Assembly: GCA_025964985.1 (NCBI GenBank)
Contig: JAOPXU010000082.1
Span: 1-43,659, forward strand
Source: Nocardioides sp.
GTDB lineage: Bacteria > Actinomycetota > Actinomycetes > Propionibacteriales > Nocardioidaceae
Direction: 5' to 3'
DNA: 43,659 nt
The position numbers were made by a program, and so were the translations under genes. The notes beneath the pieces were generated by a model. It did no database searches, was not told the origin of the DNA, and saw only the letters and a program-made list of their open reading frames with translations. Positions within the stretch are counted from its first letter, which is position 1. Every line of letters begins with the position of its first letter. This document shows positions 16,058 to 27,735 of the stretch, piece after piece.

Positions 16058-17050
16058 ATGGAGCACAGGGTCTTGGGTCGCACCGGTCGGGAGGTGTCGG
16101 TCGTCGGGCTGGGCACGTGGCAGCTCGGCGCCGACTGGGGCGAGGTCAGCGAGGACGACGCGCACGCCGTCCTCGACGCCTCGCTCGAGGCAGGGGTGAC
16201 CGTGTTCGACACCGCCGACGTCTACGGCGACGGGCGCAGCGAGCAGGTCATCGGCTCGTTCCTGGCCTCGCACCCCGACGCGGGCATCACCGTCGCGACC
16301 AAGATGGGCCGCCGGGCCGAGCAGGTGCCCGAGAGCTACACCGCCGCCGCGTTCCGCGAGTGGACCGACCGCTCGCGCCGCAACCTCGGCGTCGACACCC
16401 TCGACCTGGTGCAGCTGCACTGCCCGCCGAGCGCGGTCATCGAGGCCGACGCGACCTACGAGGCGCTCGACGCGCTGGTCGAGAGCGGCGCGATCGCGGC
16501 GTACGGCGTCAGCGTCGAGACCGTCGACCAGGCCCTGGCCGCCATCGCCCGCCCCGGGGTCTCGTCGGTGCAGATCATCCTCAACGCCTTCCGCCTCAAG
16601 CCGCTCGACCGCGTGCTGCCTGCCGCCCTCGACGCCGGGGTCGGCATCGTCGCGCGGGTGCCGCTGGCCTCCGGCCTGCTCTCGGGGCGGTACGACGCCA
16701 CGACGACGTTCGCGGCCGACGACCACCGCACCTACAACCGTGACGGCTCGGCGTTCGACGTCGGCGAGACGTTCTCGGGCGTCGACTTCGCCACCGGTGT
16801 CGAGGCCGCGCAGGAGTTCAGCCGCCTGGTCGCCGACGCCGGGCTCGACCTGACGCCGGCTCAGGCCGCGATCGCCTGGGTCGCGCAGCAGCCGGGCGTC
16901 TCGACCGTCATCCCCGGCGCCCGCGACGCCACCCAGGCGCGCGCCAACGCGGCCGCCGGCGAGGCCGGACCGCTGCCCGCGCCGCTGCTCGACGGCGTGC
17001 GCGAGCTCTACGACCGCCACTTCGCGGAGGCGTTCGGCTCCCGCTGGTGA
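16058..17050 (+). CDS. Aldo-keto reductase
   Basis: A 330-residue TIM-barrel NADPH-dependent oxidoreductase. The catalytic tetrad is visible as Asp51 (FDTADVYG), Tyr56, Lys82 (ATKMG) and His121 (LVQLHCPP), and the N-terminus (RVLGRTGREVSVVGLGTWQL) is typical of the AKR11/AKR12-like bacterial group. The substrate is unknown. ATG 16058 follows TACGGT at 16045-16050 by 7 nt, and the GGAGG is only 1 nt from the ATG, too close to act as Shine-Dalgarno, so a leaderless transcript is likely. It is divergent from the TetR gene, which could regulate it. Confidence 0.94.
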   Translation: MEHRVLGRTGREVSVVGLGTWQLGADWGEVSEDDAHAVLDASLEAGVTVFDTADVYGDGRSEQVIGSFLASHPDAGITVATKMGRRAEQVPESYTAAAFREWTDRSRRNLGVDTLDLVQLHCPPSAVIEADATYEALDALVESGAIAAYGVSVETVDQALAAIARPGVSSVQIILNAFRLKPLDRVLPAALDAGVGIVARVPLASGLLSGRYDATTTFAADDHRTYNRDGSAFDVGETFSGVDFATGVEAAQEFSRLVADAGLDLTPAQAAIAWVAQQPGVSTVIPGARDATQARANAAAGEAGPLPAPLLDGVRELYDRHFAEAFGSRW

Positions 17051-17157
17051 CCCGTGCCGGCTTCGCCCGATGAGGTGACGACCGGCGGCGTCCGTGCGGT
17101 CCAGGGTGAGGCCACCCGGGCCGAGGACGTCCCGCGTTCCCCGGGCCTGGAGGTCTC

Positions 17158-18621
17158 GTGGAACCCATCGATCCCGTCTACGGCACCGCGACGCTGCTGC
17201 TCATCGCAGCGGCAGCGGTCGCCGTCCTGCTCGTGCTCATCATCGTGGTCAAGCTGCACGCGTTCGTCGCCCTGGTGCTGGTCAGCGTGGCCACGGCCGT
17301 CGCGGCCGGCTTCCCGCTGGCCGACATCCCCGACGTCCTGCTGTTCGGCTTCGCCGGCACGCTCGGTGAGGTCGCGCTGCTGGTCGCCTTCGGCGTCATG
17401 CTGGGCCGCCTGCTCGAGGTCACCGGCGGCGCGCAGGTGCTGGCCGACCGGCTGATCTCGCGCTTCGGTGAGCAGCGCGCGCCGCTCGCCCTCGGCGTCG
17501 CCGCGCTGCTGTTCGGCTTCCCGATCTTCTTCGACGCCGGCCTGGTCGTGTTCCTGCCGATCATCCTCACCGTGGCCCGCCGCTTCGGCGGCTCGCTGCT
17601 CCTCTACGCCCTGCCGGCCGCCGGCGCGTTCGCCGCCATGCACGCGATCGTGCCGCCGCACCCGGGCCCCGTGGCCGCCGCCGGAGCGCTCGACGCCGAC
17701 ATCGGCGTGGTGCTGCTCGTCGGCACGCCCATCGCCGTCATTGCCTGGTACGTCGGCGTGATGCTGCCCTCGCGCTGGCTCGGCGCCCGCATCGACATCC
17801 CGGTGACCGACGCGGTCTTCGGCCAGGTCCGTACGACGGTCGGTGCCGGCGCCCCCACCGGCGGGGCCTCCGGCGGGCCCGACGACCCGGCCGGCCACGA
17901 GCCGGGCCCGGTCGACGGGAGCGAGAAGGAGAGCCGCCCGCCGGCGTTCGGCGTCGTCCTCGGCCTGCTCCTCGTCCCGCTCGTCCTCATCGCCGGCGAC
18001 ACGATCACCGACACGCTGGTCACCGCCGGCAGCGTCGACGAGGGCGCGGGCTGGGCCGAGGTGCTGAGCCTGCTGGGCCAGACGCCGATCGCCCTGCTCA
18101 TCACGGTGCTCCTGGCGATCGCCGTCCTCGGGCGGCCGCACGCGTCGATGGCCAAGGTCTCCGACATGCTCGACGACGCGCTCGGCCCGATCTGCTCGGT
18201 CATCCTGATCACCGGCGCGGGCGGCATGTTCGGCGGCGTCCTCGAGCTCAGCGGCATCGGCGACGCGCTGAGCGAGTCGCTCAGCGACCTCGGCTTCTCG
18301 CTGATCGTGCAGGCGTTCCTCATCGCCACGCTGCTGCGCGTCGCGCAGGGCTCGGCCACCGTCGCGATCACCACGACCGCCGGCCTGGTCGCCGGGCCGG
18401 TCGGCGACGCCGACCTCACCAGCGTCCAGGTCGCGCTCATCGTCGCCGCGATCGCCGCCGGCGCGACCGTGCTCTCGCACGTCAACGACTCCGGCTTCTG
18501 GCTCGTCGGCAAGTTCCTCGGGCTCGACGTCAAGACCACGCTGAAGACCTGGACGGTCATCGAGACCACCCTCGGCACCTCGGTGTTCGTCCTCGCCCTG
18601 GCCGTCTGGCTGGTCGTGTGA
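17158..18621 (+). CDS. GntP-family gluconate:H+ symporter
   Basis: A 487-residue polytopic membrane protein with a dozen or so hydrophobic segments and typical GntP motifs (FGFPIFFDAGLVVFLPII, AIVPPHPGPVAAA, LRVAQGSATVAITTTAGL, SHVNDSGFWLVGKF). A hydrophilic, Gly/Pro/Glu-rich loop at ~220-262 divides the protein into halves. GTG 17158 has GGAGG 6 nt upstream. Gluconate import fits the nearby Entner-Doudoroff genes on the other strand, although no gluconate kinase is in the window; the substrate could be another sugar acid. Its stop shares one base with the next start (TGATG). Confidence 0.92.
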   Translation: MEPIDPVYGTATLLLIAAAAVAVLLVLIIVVKLHAFVALVLVSVATAVAAGFPLADIPDVLLFGFAGTLGEVALLVAFGVMLGRLLEVTGGAQVLADRLISRFGEQRAPLALGVAALLFGFPIFFDAGLVVFLPIILTVARRFGGSLLLYALPAAGAFAAMHAIVPPHPGPVAAAGALDADIGVVLLVGTPIAVIAWYVGVMLPSRWLGARIDIPVTDAVFGQVRTTVGAGAPTGGASGGPDDPAGHEPGPVDGSEKESRPPAFGVVLGLLLVPLVLIAGDTITDTLVTAGSVDEGAGWAEVLSLLGQTPIALLITVLLAIAVLGRPHASMAKVSDMLDDALGPICSVILITGAGGMFGGVLELSGIGDALSESLSDLGFSLIVQAFLIATLLRVAQGSATVAITTTAGLVAGPVGDADLTSVQVALIVAAIAAGATVLSHVNDSGFWLVGKFLGLDVKTTLKTWTVIETTLGTSVFVLALAVWLVV

Positions 18622-19184
18622 TGGCGAAGGACGACAAGTACACCGACCCCGAGCTGCGCGAGCGGATCAAGGAGGAGCTGAAGGCCGGCGACAAGGGCGG
18701 CCGCGAGGGCCAGTGGTCGGCGCGCAAGTCGCAGATGCTCGTGCAGGAGTACGAGCGCCAGGGCGGCGGCTACCGCGGTCCCAAGGACGACAGCCAGCGC
18801 CACCTCGAGCAGTGGACCCACGAGGAGTGGCAGACCAAGGACGGCTCGGCCGACGCCCGCGACGGTGACGAGACCGGCCGCTACCTGCCCAAGGAGGCGT
18901 GGGACCGGCTGAGCGACGAGGAGAAGGCCGCCACCGACCGCAAGAAGCGGAAGGGCTCGCGCACCGGCGAGCAGCACGTCGCCAACACCGGCAAGGCGAA
19001 GAAGGCGCGCCAGCAGGCCACCTCACCGCTCGACGGCTACGACGACCTGACCGCCAAGGAGGTCGTCTCCAGGCTGTCCGGCCTGGGCCGCGGCGACCTG
19101 GAGAAGGTCCGCGACCACGAGCGCGGTGCCAAGTCACGCAAGACCGTGCTCGAAGCCCTCGACAAGGCGCTCGAGCGGGACTGA
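18621..19184 (+). CDS. DUF5872-like conserved protein
   Basis: A 187-residue, highly charged soluble protein. The N-terminal ~125 residues match what I recall of the DUF5872 family: YTDPELRERIKEELKAGDKG, GQWSARKSQ, GGGYRG, WTHEEWQTKDG, RYLPKEAWDRLS and DRKKRKGSR. The C-terminal ~60 residues form a separate helical segment (YDDLTAKEVVSRLSGLGRGD, then RKTVLEALDKAL) common in actinobacterial small proteins. The function of both parts is unknown; basic and acidic patches suggest nucleic-acid or protein contact. It overlaps the permease stop by one base and may simply be co-transcribed with it. Confidence 0.85.
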   Translation: MAKDDKYTDPELRERIKEELKAGDKGGREGQWSARKSQMLVQEYERQGGGYRGPKDDSQRHLEQWTHEEWQTKDGSADARDGDETGRYLPKEAWDRLSDEEKAATDRKKRKGSRTGEQHVANTGKAKKARQQATSPLDGYDDLTAKEVVSRLSGLGRGDLEKVRDHERGAKSRKTVLEALDKALERD

Positions 19185-19244
19185 CGGAGAGGGCCCGGGC
19201 CGGGGTGGACGGCGCTGGTGCCCACCCCGGTCCGGGAGTCGGGG

Positions 19245-19851
19245 TCAGCGCAGTGCTGCGGCCTCGCGGGCCAGGCCGGCGATCGCGTCCCAGTCGCGGG
19301 CAGCGACGAGGTCGCCCGGTGTCAGCCAGGAGCCGCCCACGCAGCCCACGTTGGGCAGCGCCAGGTACGACGCCGCGTTGGTCGGCGTGATGCCGCCGGT
19401 GGGGCAGAAGCGCACCGCCGGCACGGGCGCGGCGACCGAGGCGAGGAACGCCGCGCCGCCGGAGGCCTCGGCCGGGAAGAACTTCAGCGAGGTGCAGCCG
19501 GCCTCGAGCGCGGCCAGCGCCTCGGAGACCGTGGCCACGCCCGGCAGGAACGGCAGGCCGGTCTCGTCCATCGCGGCGAGCAGCGACGGCGTCGCGCCGG
19601 GGGAGACCAGGAAGCGGGCGCCGGCGTCGGCGGCCTCCTTGGCCTGTCCCGGGGTGACGACCGTGCCGGCCCCGACGAGGATCTCGGGCACCTCGGCGGC
19701 GATCGCGGCGACGGCGTCGAGCGCGACCGGCGTACGCAGGGTGAGCTCGATGGCCGGCAGGCCGCCGGCGACGAGCGCCCGGGCGACCGGGACGGCGTCC
19801 TCGAGTCGGTGCAGCACGACGACCGGCAGCACCGGTACGACGTCGAGCAGG

Positions 19852-19865
<14 letters not shown>
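19245..19865 (-). CDS. eda: 2-dehydro-3-deoxy-phosphogluconate (KDPG) aldolase
   Basis: A 206-residue class I aldolase cleaving KDPG to pyruvate and glyceraldehyde 3-phosphate, the last step specific to the Entner-Doudoroff pathway. The Schiff-base Lys is K128 ([10 protein letters not shown]) and the catalytic Glu is E40 (PAIELTLRT); [10 protein letters not shown] and CPTGGI are further family motifs. GTG 19865 has GGAGGT 6 nt upstream and lies 14 bases inside the end of edd. The long open extension upstream is edd read in another frame. It is the last gene of the zwf-edd-eda operon. Confidence 0.96.
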
Positions 19866-23203
<3,338 letters not shown>

Positions 23204-23234
23204 CGGTCCACCGTAAGCGCCGAAGCCTGTATCT

Positions 23235-23290
23235 CACAAGCATACTTACGCATCTGCGAGACATAAGTGCACCTGACTTGTGTCTAGGAT
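23235..23290. promoter_or_regulatory. Operator/promoter region between zwf operon and ROK regulator
   Basis: Two inverted repeats occur in an unusually AT-rich stretch: CACAAG-CATA-CTTACG at 23235-23250 and CATAAGT-N7-ACTTGTG at 23262-23282 (6 of 7 arm positions pair). Both share the half-site (C)AYAAG/CTTGTG-like. TAGGAT at 23285-23290 is a good -10 element for the ROK gene, 6 nt before its ATG. The divergent arrangement suggests the ROK protein binds here to control both itself and zwf-edd-eda. Confidence 0.65.
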
Positions 23291-23296
23291 GCGTCC

Positions 23297-24463
23297 ATGA
23301 CGTCCGCCGGAGACCTGCTCCAGCTGGTCCGCCGGGGGCGGGCCAGCAGCCGTTCCGACCTCGGGCGCCTCACCGGCCTGTCCCGTACGGCGGTCGGCGC
23401 CCGCCTCTCCACGCTCGAGGCCGCAGGCCTCGTGCTGTCCGGTGACGAGCTGGCCTCGACCGGCGGCCGCCCCGCGGCCGGGCTGGTGCTCAACGCCGAC
23501 GCCGGCGTCGTGCTGGCCGCGGCGATCGGTCGCTCGCGCTCCCAGCTCGCCGCCTTCGACCTGCACGGCCGCGAGCTCGGCTCCTCCTCCGTCGACCACG
23601 AGGTCGGCGCGAGCCCCGACGTCGTCATGCCCGCCGTGGCCGACCACCTGTGCACGATCGTCGCCGACCTGCCTGACGCCCGCCCCGTCCTCGGCACCGG
23701 CATCAGCCTGCCGGGCACCGTCGACCCGGTGCGTGGGGTCAGCATCGACTCCCCGGCCATGCCCGGCTGGGACCGCGTCGACCTGCGCGAGGCGCTGGTC
23801 GCCGGCGGTGTCGAGCCCGGCGCGACCTTCGTCGCCAACGACGCCGACGTCCTGGCCCGCTCCGAGCGGCTCGGCCACGCCGTCCACCACCCCGACCTGC
23901 TCGTGCTCAAGGCCTCCACCGGCCTCGGCCTCGGCATCCTGGCCGAGGGTCGCGTCGTCGCCGGTCACCTCGGAGCGGCCGGCGAGATCGGCCACACCAA
24001 GGTCGACGCGGCCGCCGGTCGGCCCTGCCGCTGCGGCGACGTCGGCTGCCTCGAGACCATCGCCGCCGGCTGGGCGCTGGTCGCCAGCCTGCGCGAGGCC
24101 GGCCACCCCGTCGTCCACGTGCGCGACCTCGCCGCGCTCGCCGCTGCCGGCGACCCCGAGGCCAAGCACCACCTGCGCGAGAGCGGCCGGCGCCTCGGCG
24201 AGGTGCTCGCCGTGGCCATCAACATCCTCAACCCTGAGGCCGTCGTCATCGGCGGTGACATGGCCGCCGCCTTCGACGTCTACGCCGCCGGCGTGCGCGA
24301 GTCGGTCTACGCCCGCTCCTCCGCGCTGGCCACCCGCGAGCTGCGCTTCCTTCCGTCGACCTACGGCGACCGGGCGGGCCTGGTCGGCTGTGCGGCCATG
24401 GCCCTCGACCAGGTGCTCAGCCCGGCGGCCGTCGACGCCCGGCTGGCGGTCGGCGTCGCCTGA
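23297..24463 (+). CDS. ROK-family transcriptional regulator (sugar-responsive)
   Basis: A 388-residue protein with an N-terminal winged helix-turn-helix (~10-60: RSDLGRLTGLSRTAVGARLS) and a ROK domain. The zinc motif GRPCRCGDVGCLET and the sugar-binding VANDADVLA and STGLGLGIL motifs are present. The kinase phosphate-binding DxGxT motif is degenerate (AIGRSRSQLAAFD), so it is more likely a sugar-sensing repressor than a glucokinase. It diverges from zwf-edd-eda across a palindrome-bearing gap and probably regulates that operon. There is no Shine-Dalgarno sequence; TAGGAT ends 6 nt before the ATG, indicating a leaderless mRNA. Confidence 0.92.
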   Translation: MTSAGDLLQLVRRGRASSRSDLGRLTGLSRTAVGARLSTLEAAGLVLSGDELASTGGRPAAGLVLNADAGVVLAAAIGRSRSQLAAFDLHGRELGSSSVDHEVGASPDVVMPAVADHLCTIVADLPDARPVLGTGISLPGTVDPVRGVSIDSPAMPGWDRVDLREALVAGGVEPGATFVANDADVLARSERLGHAVHHPDLLVLKASTGLGLGILAEGRVVAGHLGAAGEIGHTKVDAAAGRPCRCGDVGCLETIAAGWALVASLREAGHPVVHVRDLAALAAAGDPEAKHHLRESGRRLGEVLAVAINILNPEAVVIGGDMAAAFDVYAAGVRESVYARSSALATRELRFLPSTYGDRAGLVGCAAMALDQVLSPAAVDARLAVGVA

Positions 24464-24481
24464 CATTCACCCCTCGGTGCA

Positions 24482-24507
24482 GTTTCCGGTCGCGCGCGGC
24501 CGGGGAT
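24482..24507 (+). promoter_or_regulatory. Possible SigB/SigF-type promoter
   Basis: GTTT at 24482-24485 and GGGGAT at 24502-24507 are separated by 16 nt, resembling the actinobacterial SigB/SigF pattern GTTT-N15-17-GGGTAT with one mismatch in the -10 block. It would give a ~40-nt leader for the small gene at 24553. The motif is short and the region GC-rich, so this is tentative. Confidence 0.3.
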
Positions 24508-24552
24508 CTGGGAGGGGTGCGCACTGGGGCGCACGTGACGAAAGGTGCTCCC

Positions 24553-24756
24553 ATGAAGCTCAAGGTTGTCGTCTCCGGGACCGTCGAGGCCACGCGCCTG
24601 GTCGACGCGCTCAGCGCGCTGGGCCACGTCGCGAGCACCCGCACCGGGCTACCGGGCCTCGTCGAGGTCGACCTCGTCGACCCGTCCGACGCCCCCACCG
24701 TGCAGCGCATCGCCGCGATGGTCGACCACCCGTCGGCCCGCGCCGTCTCCGCCTGA
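24553..24756 (+). CDS. Small alpha/beta hypothetical protein
   Basis: A 67-residue protein from ATG 24553, with AAAGG 7 nt upstream. The pattern of strands and helices (KLKVVVSG, helix TRLVDALSALG, strand LVEVDLVD, helix PTVQRIAAMVDH) suggests a single small alpha/beta domain, perhaps ACT- or ferredoxin-like. I do not recognise the family and there are no catalytic or metal motifs. It lies between the ROK regulator and the convergent LOV phosphatase; a SigB-like promoter candidate precedes it, which would make it a possible stress regulon member. Confidence 0.65.
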   Translation: MKLKVVVSGTVEATRLVDALSALGHVASTRTGLPGLVEVDLVDPSDAPTVQRIAAMVDHPSARAVSA

Positions 24757-24786
24757 TCCTCACGACCAGGCTGCCGGCCGTCACCC

Positions 24787-26988
24787 TCAGACGAGGGTGA
24801 TGGCCAGCAGCGCGATGTCGTCGTCTCGCGCGGCGTCGCTCATGCCGGCGAGCACGTGGTCGCACAGGCCCTCGACGTCCTCGGGGCCCTCGGCGACGAC
24901 GGTCAGCAGCCGCTCGAGCCCGTCGTCCATCACCTCGTGGCGCCGCTCGACCAGGCCGTCGGTGTAGGCGACCAGCGTGCTACCGCGCGGCAGCAGCACC
25001 TCGTGCTGGGTCCGGGTCGACTCCGAGAGCCCCAGCAGGATGTCGTTGGCGCCGACCGCCAGCAGCTCGGTGGTGCCGTCGGGACGGCGTACGAGCGGCG
25101 GCGGGTGTCCGGCGTTGGTCCACGTCACCCGCCACCCCTCGTCGTCGGGCACGGCGTGCACGAACGCCGCCGTCGCGATGGTCGGCATGCCGAGCCCGAG
25201 CATCAGGTGGTCGACGTGCTCGAGGACCGCAGCGGGCTGGGAGAAGTTGTCCCAGGCCGCGGCACGGAGGAGTCCCTTGAGGTGGCCCATGGCCGCGGCC
25301 GAGAGGATGTCGTGGCCGGTGACGTCGCCGATGGCGATGCCCACACCGGCCTCGCGCAGGTCGAGCAGCTCGTAGAAGTCGCCGCCGATCTCGGCGCCGC
25401 TCTCGTTGGCGAGGTAGCGGGCCGCCGCCGCCACCGACTCCACCTCCGGCAGCGCGGGCAGCAGGCTGCGCTGCAGCACCTCGGCGATGCGCGCCTGGTC
25501 GCGGTAGAGGCTGAGGTTCTCGAGGATCAGGCCGGTACGGCGCCCGAGGTCGAGGGCCATGCTGACGTCCTCGTCGTTGAACGACGACCGCCCGGAGGTG
25601 CGCACGAGGACCAGCACGTCCTGGACCACCGTGCGCCCGGTGAGCGCGACGAGGAGCGCCTCGCGGCCGCCCAGCTCGGCGGTGCGCGCGGTGAACGACA
25701 CGTCCTGCAGGTAGGCCGAGCGCTCGTCGAGGCTGGCGTCGTCGTCGAGGCCGGTGATGACCCGCAGCTCCTCGCCGCCGAGCAGCAGGTCGACGAGGTC
25801 GCCGTCGTGCAGCGCGTCGGGCAGGGCCCGGACGAAGTCGTCGACCTCCTCCTGCCGGGCCGCGTGGCGGTGCCGGCCGACCATGAGTGTCGCCCCGTGC
25901 TCGCCGGGGTTGTCGCCGACGTGCAGCAGCAGGGCCCAGTCGGCCAGGTAGGGGACGACCAGCGACAGCAGCCGGTCGGCCGCCTCGCCGATGTCGAGCG
26001 TGCCGCTGAGGCGGTTGACGGCGTCGAAGAGGAACGACAGGCGCCCTCGGGCGGCCTCGGCGTCGGCCCGCGCCTCGCGCTCGGCCACCAGGGCGCGGCG
26101 CGTCTCGAGCTCGGCCTCGACCCGCTCGGTGACGTCGGTCTGGATGCCGACGTAGTGGGCGATGGTCCCGCGGACGTCGCGCACCGGGCTCAGGTCGACC
26201 TGGTTCCAGAACGGCGAGCCGTCCTTGCGGAAGTTGCGCAGCACGACGCTCGCGGAGGTTCCCTGCTCGATCGCGTCGCGCAGCTGGCGCCGACCGATCT
26301 GGTCGCTCTCCTCGCCCTGCAGGAAGCGGCAGTTGCGGCCCACGACCTCCTCGAGCTCGTAGCCGGTGGTGCGGGTGAAGGCCGGGTTGACCCAGAGGAG
26401 CGGCTGCTCGGGGTGGAGGGCGTCGGCGACCGTGAACGACAGGGCGGTCGCGGTGAGCGCCCGGTCTCGGAGGTCCTGGCCGACCGGGTGGGTCTCGACC
26501 TCGCTGACGGTCTCGGCGACGGCCTCGCGCACGAGGGCGGCAGCGCCGTCGTCGGCGCCCGCCTCGTGGGCCTCGCCGGCCGCCTCGCGGATCGAGGCGG
26601 TGCGCGAGTCGTTGAGCGGCAGCAGGACGACCAGGGCGTGCTCGTCGAGCATGGGCGCGCCCGACATCGGCATCGCGACCACCCACAGCGGCACCCGGCG
26701 GGCGCCCATCACGCTGTGCCGGGCGGCGGAGACGGCCTGGCCGGACACGGGCTCGGCGCGCGCGATGCGCGACAGCGGGTGCCACGTCTCGGACAGCTCG
26801 GCGCCGTCGCGGTCGAGGAGCTCGGCAGCGTCGGACCAGGTGTCGAGGTCGACGGGCAGGCCGATCCCGGGGGCGAGCTGCTCCGCGACCTCGTTGACGT
26901 GGACGACCCGGCGGGTCGTCAGGTCGACGACCAGCACCGCGGCCGGGGCCTCCTCGAGCGCCTCGACCGCGATCCCCTCATCCAGCAT
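24787..26988 (-). CDS. Blue-light-type LOV-GAF-PP2C phosphatase
   Basis: A 733-residue soluble protein. Residues ~1-125 form an N-terminal PAS-like domain. Residues ~180-290 are a LOV domain with the photoactive motif GRNCRFLQ and Cys220, plus the flavin-contact residues Asn252 (RNFRKDG), Asn262 (WNQV) and Gln283 (GIQTD). A charged coiled coil leads to a GAF-like domain (~320-500) and a SpoIIE-type PP2C phosphatase (~505-733) with GGDFYE, GDVTGHD, TDGLVERR and DDDIALLAI intact. Light or redox would thus control dephosphorylation of a STAS protein, releasing a sigma factor. AGGAG lies 9 nt before ATG 26988. A close paralogue occupies 1-1473 on the other strand, and a LuxR regulator and STAS genes lie just upstream. 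Confidence 0.94.
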   Translation of the reverse strand: MLDEGIAVEALEEAPAAVLVVDLTTRRVVHVNEVAEQLAPGIGLPVDLDTWSDAAELLDRDGAELSETWHPLSRIARAEPVSGQAVSAARHSVMGARRVPLWVVAMPMSGAPMLDEHALVVLLPLNDSRTASIREAAGEAHEAGADDGAAALVREAVAETVSEVETHPVGQDLRDRALTATALSFTVADALHPEQPLLWVNPAFTRTTGYELEEVVGRNCRFLQGEESDQIGRRQLRDAIEQGTSASVVLRNFRKDGSPFWNQVDLSPVRDVRGTIAHYVGIQTDVTERVEAELETRRALVAEREARADAEAARGRLSFLFDAVNRLSGTLDIGEAADRLLSLVVPYLADWALLLHVGDNPGEHGATLMVGRHRHAARQEEVDDFVRALPDALHDGDLVDLLLGGEELRVITGLDDDASLDERSAYLQDVSFTARTAELGGREALLVALTGRTVVQDVLVLVRTSGRSSFNDEDVSMALDLGRRTGLILENLSLYRDQARIAEVLQRSLLPALPEVESVAAAARYLANESGAEIGGDFYELLDLREAGVGIAIGDVTGHDILSAAAMGHLKGLLRAAAWDNFSQPAAVLEHVDHLMLGLGMPTIATAAFVHAVPDDEGWRVTWTNAGHPPPLVRRPDGTTELLAVGANDILLGLSESTRTQHEVLLPRGSTLVAYTDGLVERRHEVMDDGLERLLTVVAEGPEDVEGLCDHVLAGMSDAARDDDIALLAITLV

Positions 26989-27105
26989 CGTCCCGAGCTC
27001 CTACCCGTCCTGTGCACGACCCTCGACACCATTCCCCACGCGCGGGCGGGAGATGGCAACCCGTCACCCGTTCGGGTGGCGCAGCCCGTGCCACGGGTCG
27101 GGCCT

Positions 27106-27735
27106 CTAGCGCGAGGCGCCGCTCGACATGGCCTCGGCCATGCCGTGGTGGACGCCCCAGAGCACGGCCTGCGGGCGGCGGGTGACGCCGATCTTGCGGT
27201 AGGCGGTGCGGATGTAGGTCTTGACCGAGTTGATGCTGAGGTAGAGCTGGCGCGCGATCTCCTCGTTGCTCAGGCCCTGCGTGATCAGCTGCAGCATCTC
27301 GACCTCGCGGGCGGTCAGCCCGTCGGGACGGCGCTCGCGGCGGCCGGTACTCGCGCCCGGCTCGTTGCTGACCGTGTAGTCGAGGCGCTCGCCGGCGTGG
27401 ATGGCGCGGATTGCGGCCAGGAACCGCGCCGAGGACAGGTCCTTCGACAGCAGCCCGGCGGCGCCCTGGGCGCGCGCCTGCAGGGCGACCTCGCCACCGA
27501 TGGACCAGGAGTAGGCGATCAGGGTCGGCGCGGGCCGACCCGAGGTCGCGGCTACGGCCGGCGGCGCGGTGCGCTGCGGGTCGTAGAGGATCACGTCGGC
27601 CTCGGGCACGGGCGCCATGTCGACGTCGGGGCCGGCGGCTCCCACGATCGCCTCGACCCCGGCCATGACGACAGGGGCGTCTGCGGCGACGGCCACCCGG
27701 ATCGAGCGACGAGCACCGAAGGGTTCAGGACGCAC
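27106..27735 (-). CDS. LuxR/NarL-type response regulator
   Basis: A 209-residue regulator, paralogous to the one at 6725-7417. The receiver has Asp52 (VILYDPQ), the conserved Ser (AYSWS) and Lys (GLLSKDL), but the first-strand acidic pair is reduced (VAVAADAP). The C-terminal LuxR helix-turn-helix is intact (TAREVEMLQLITQGLSNEEI, then INSVKTYIRTAYRKIG). GTG 27735 is chosen because it begins the receiver fold and overlaps the end of the upstream multidomain gene by 11 bases. No histidine kinase is adjacent, so it may be an orphan, cross-talk with the GAF kinase at 5520, or respond to the fused partner-switch protein it is co-transcribed with. Confidence 0.9.
   Translation of the reverse strand: MRPEPFGARRSIRVAVAADAPVVMAGVEAIVGAAGPDVDMAPVPEADVILYDPQRTAPPAVAATSGRPAPTLIAYSWSIGGEVALQARAQGAAGLLSKDLSSARFLAAIRAIHAGERLDYTVSNEPGASTGRRERRPDGLTAREVEMLQLITQGLSNEEIARQLYLSINSVKTYIRTAYRKIGVTRRPQAVLWGVHHGMAEAMSSGASR

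Noticed and set aside
23297-24463. Glucokinase
   Set aside because: The protein has a winged helix-turn-helix and a degenerate DxGxT phosphate-binding motif, so a ROK regulator is the better call.
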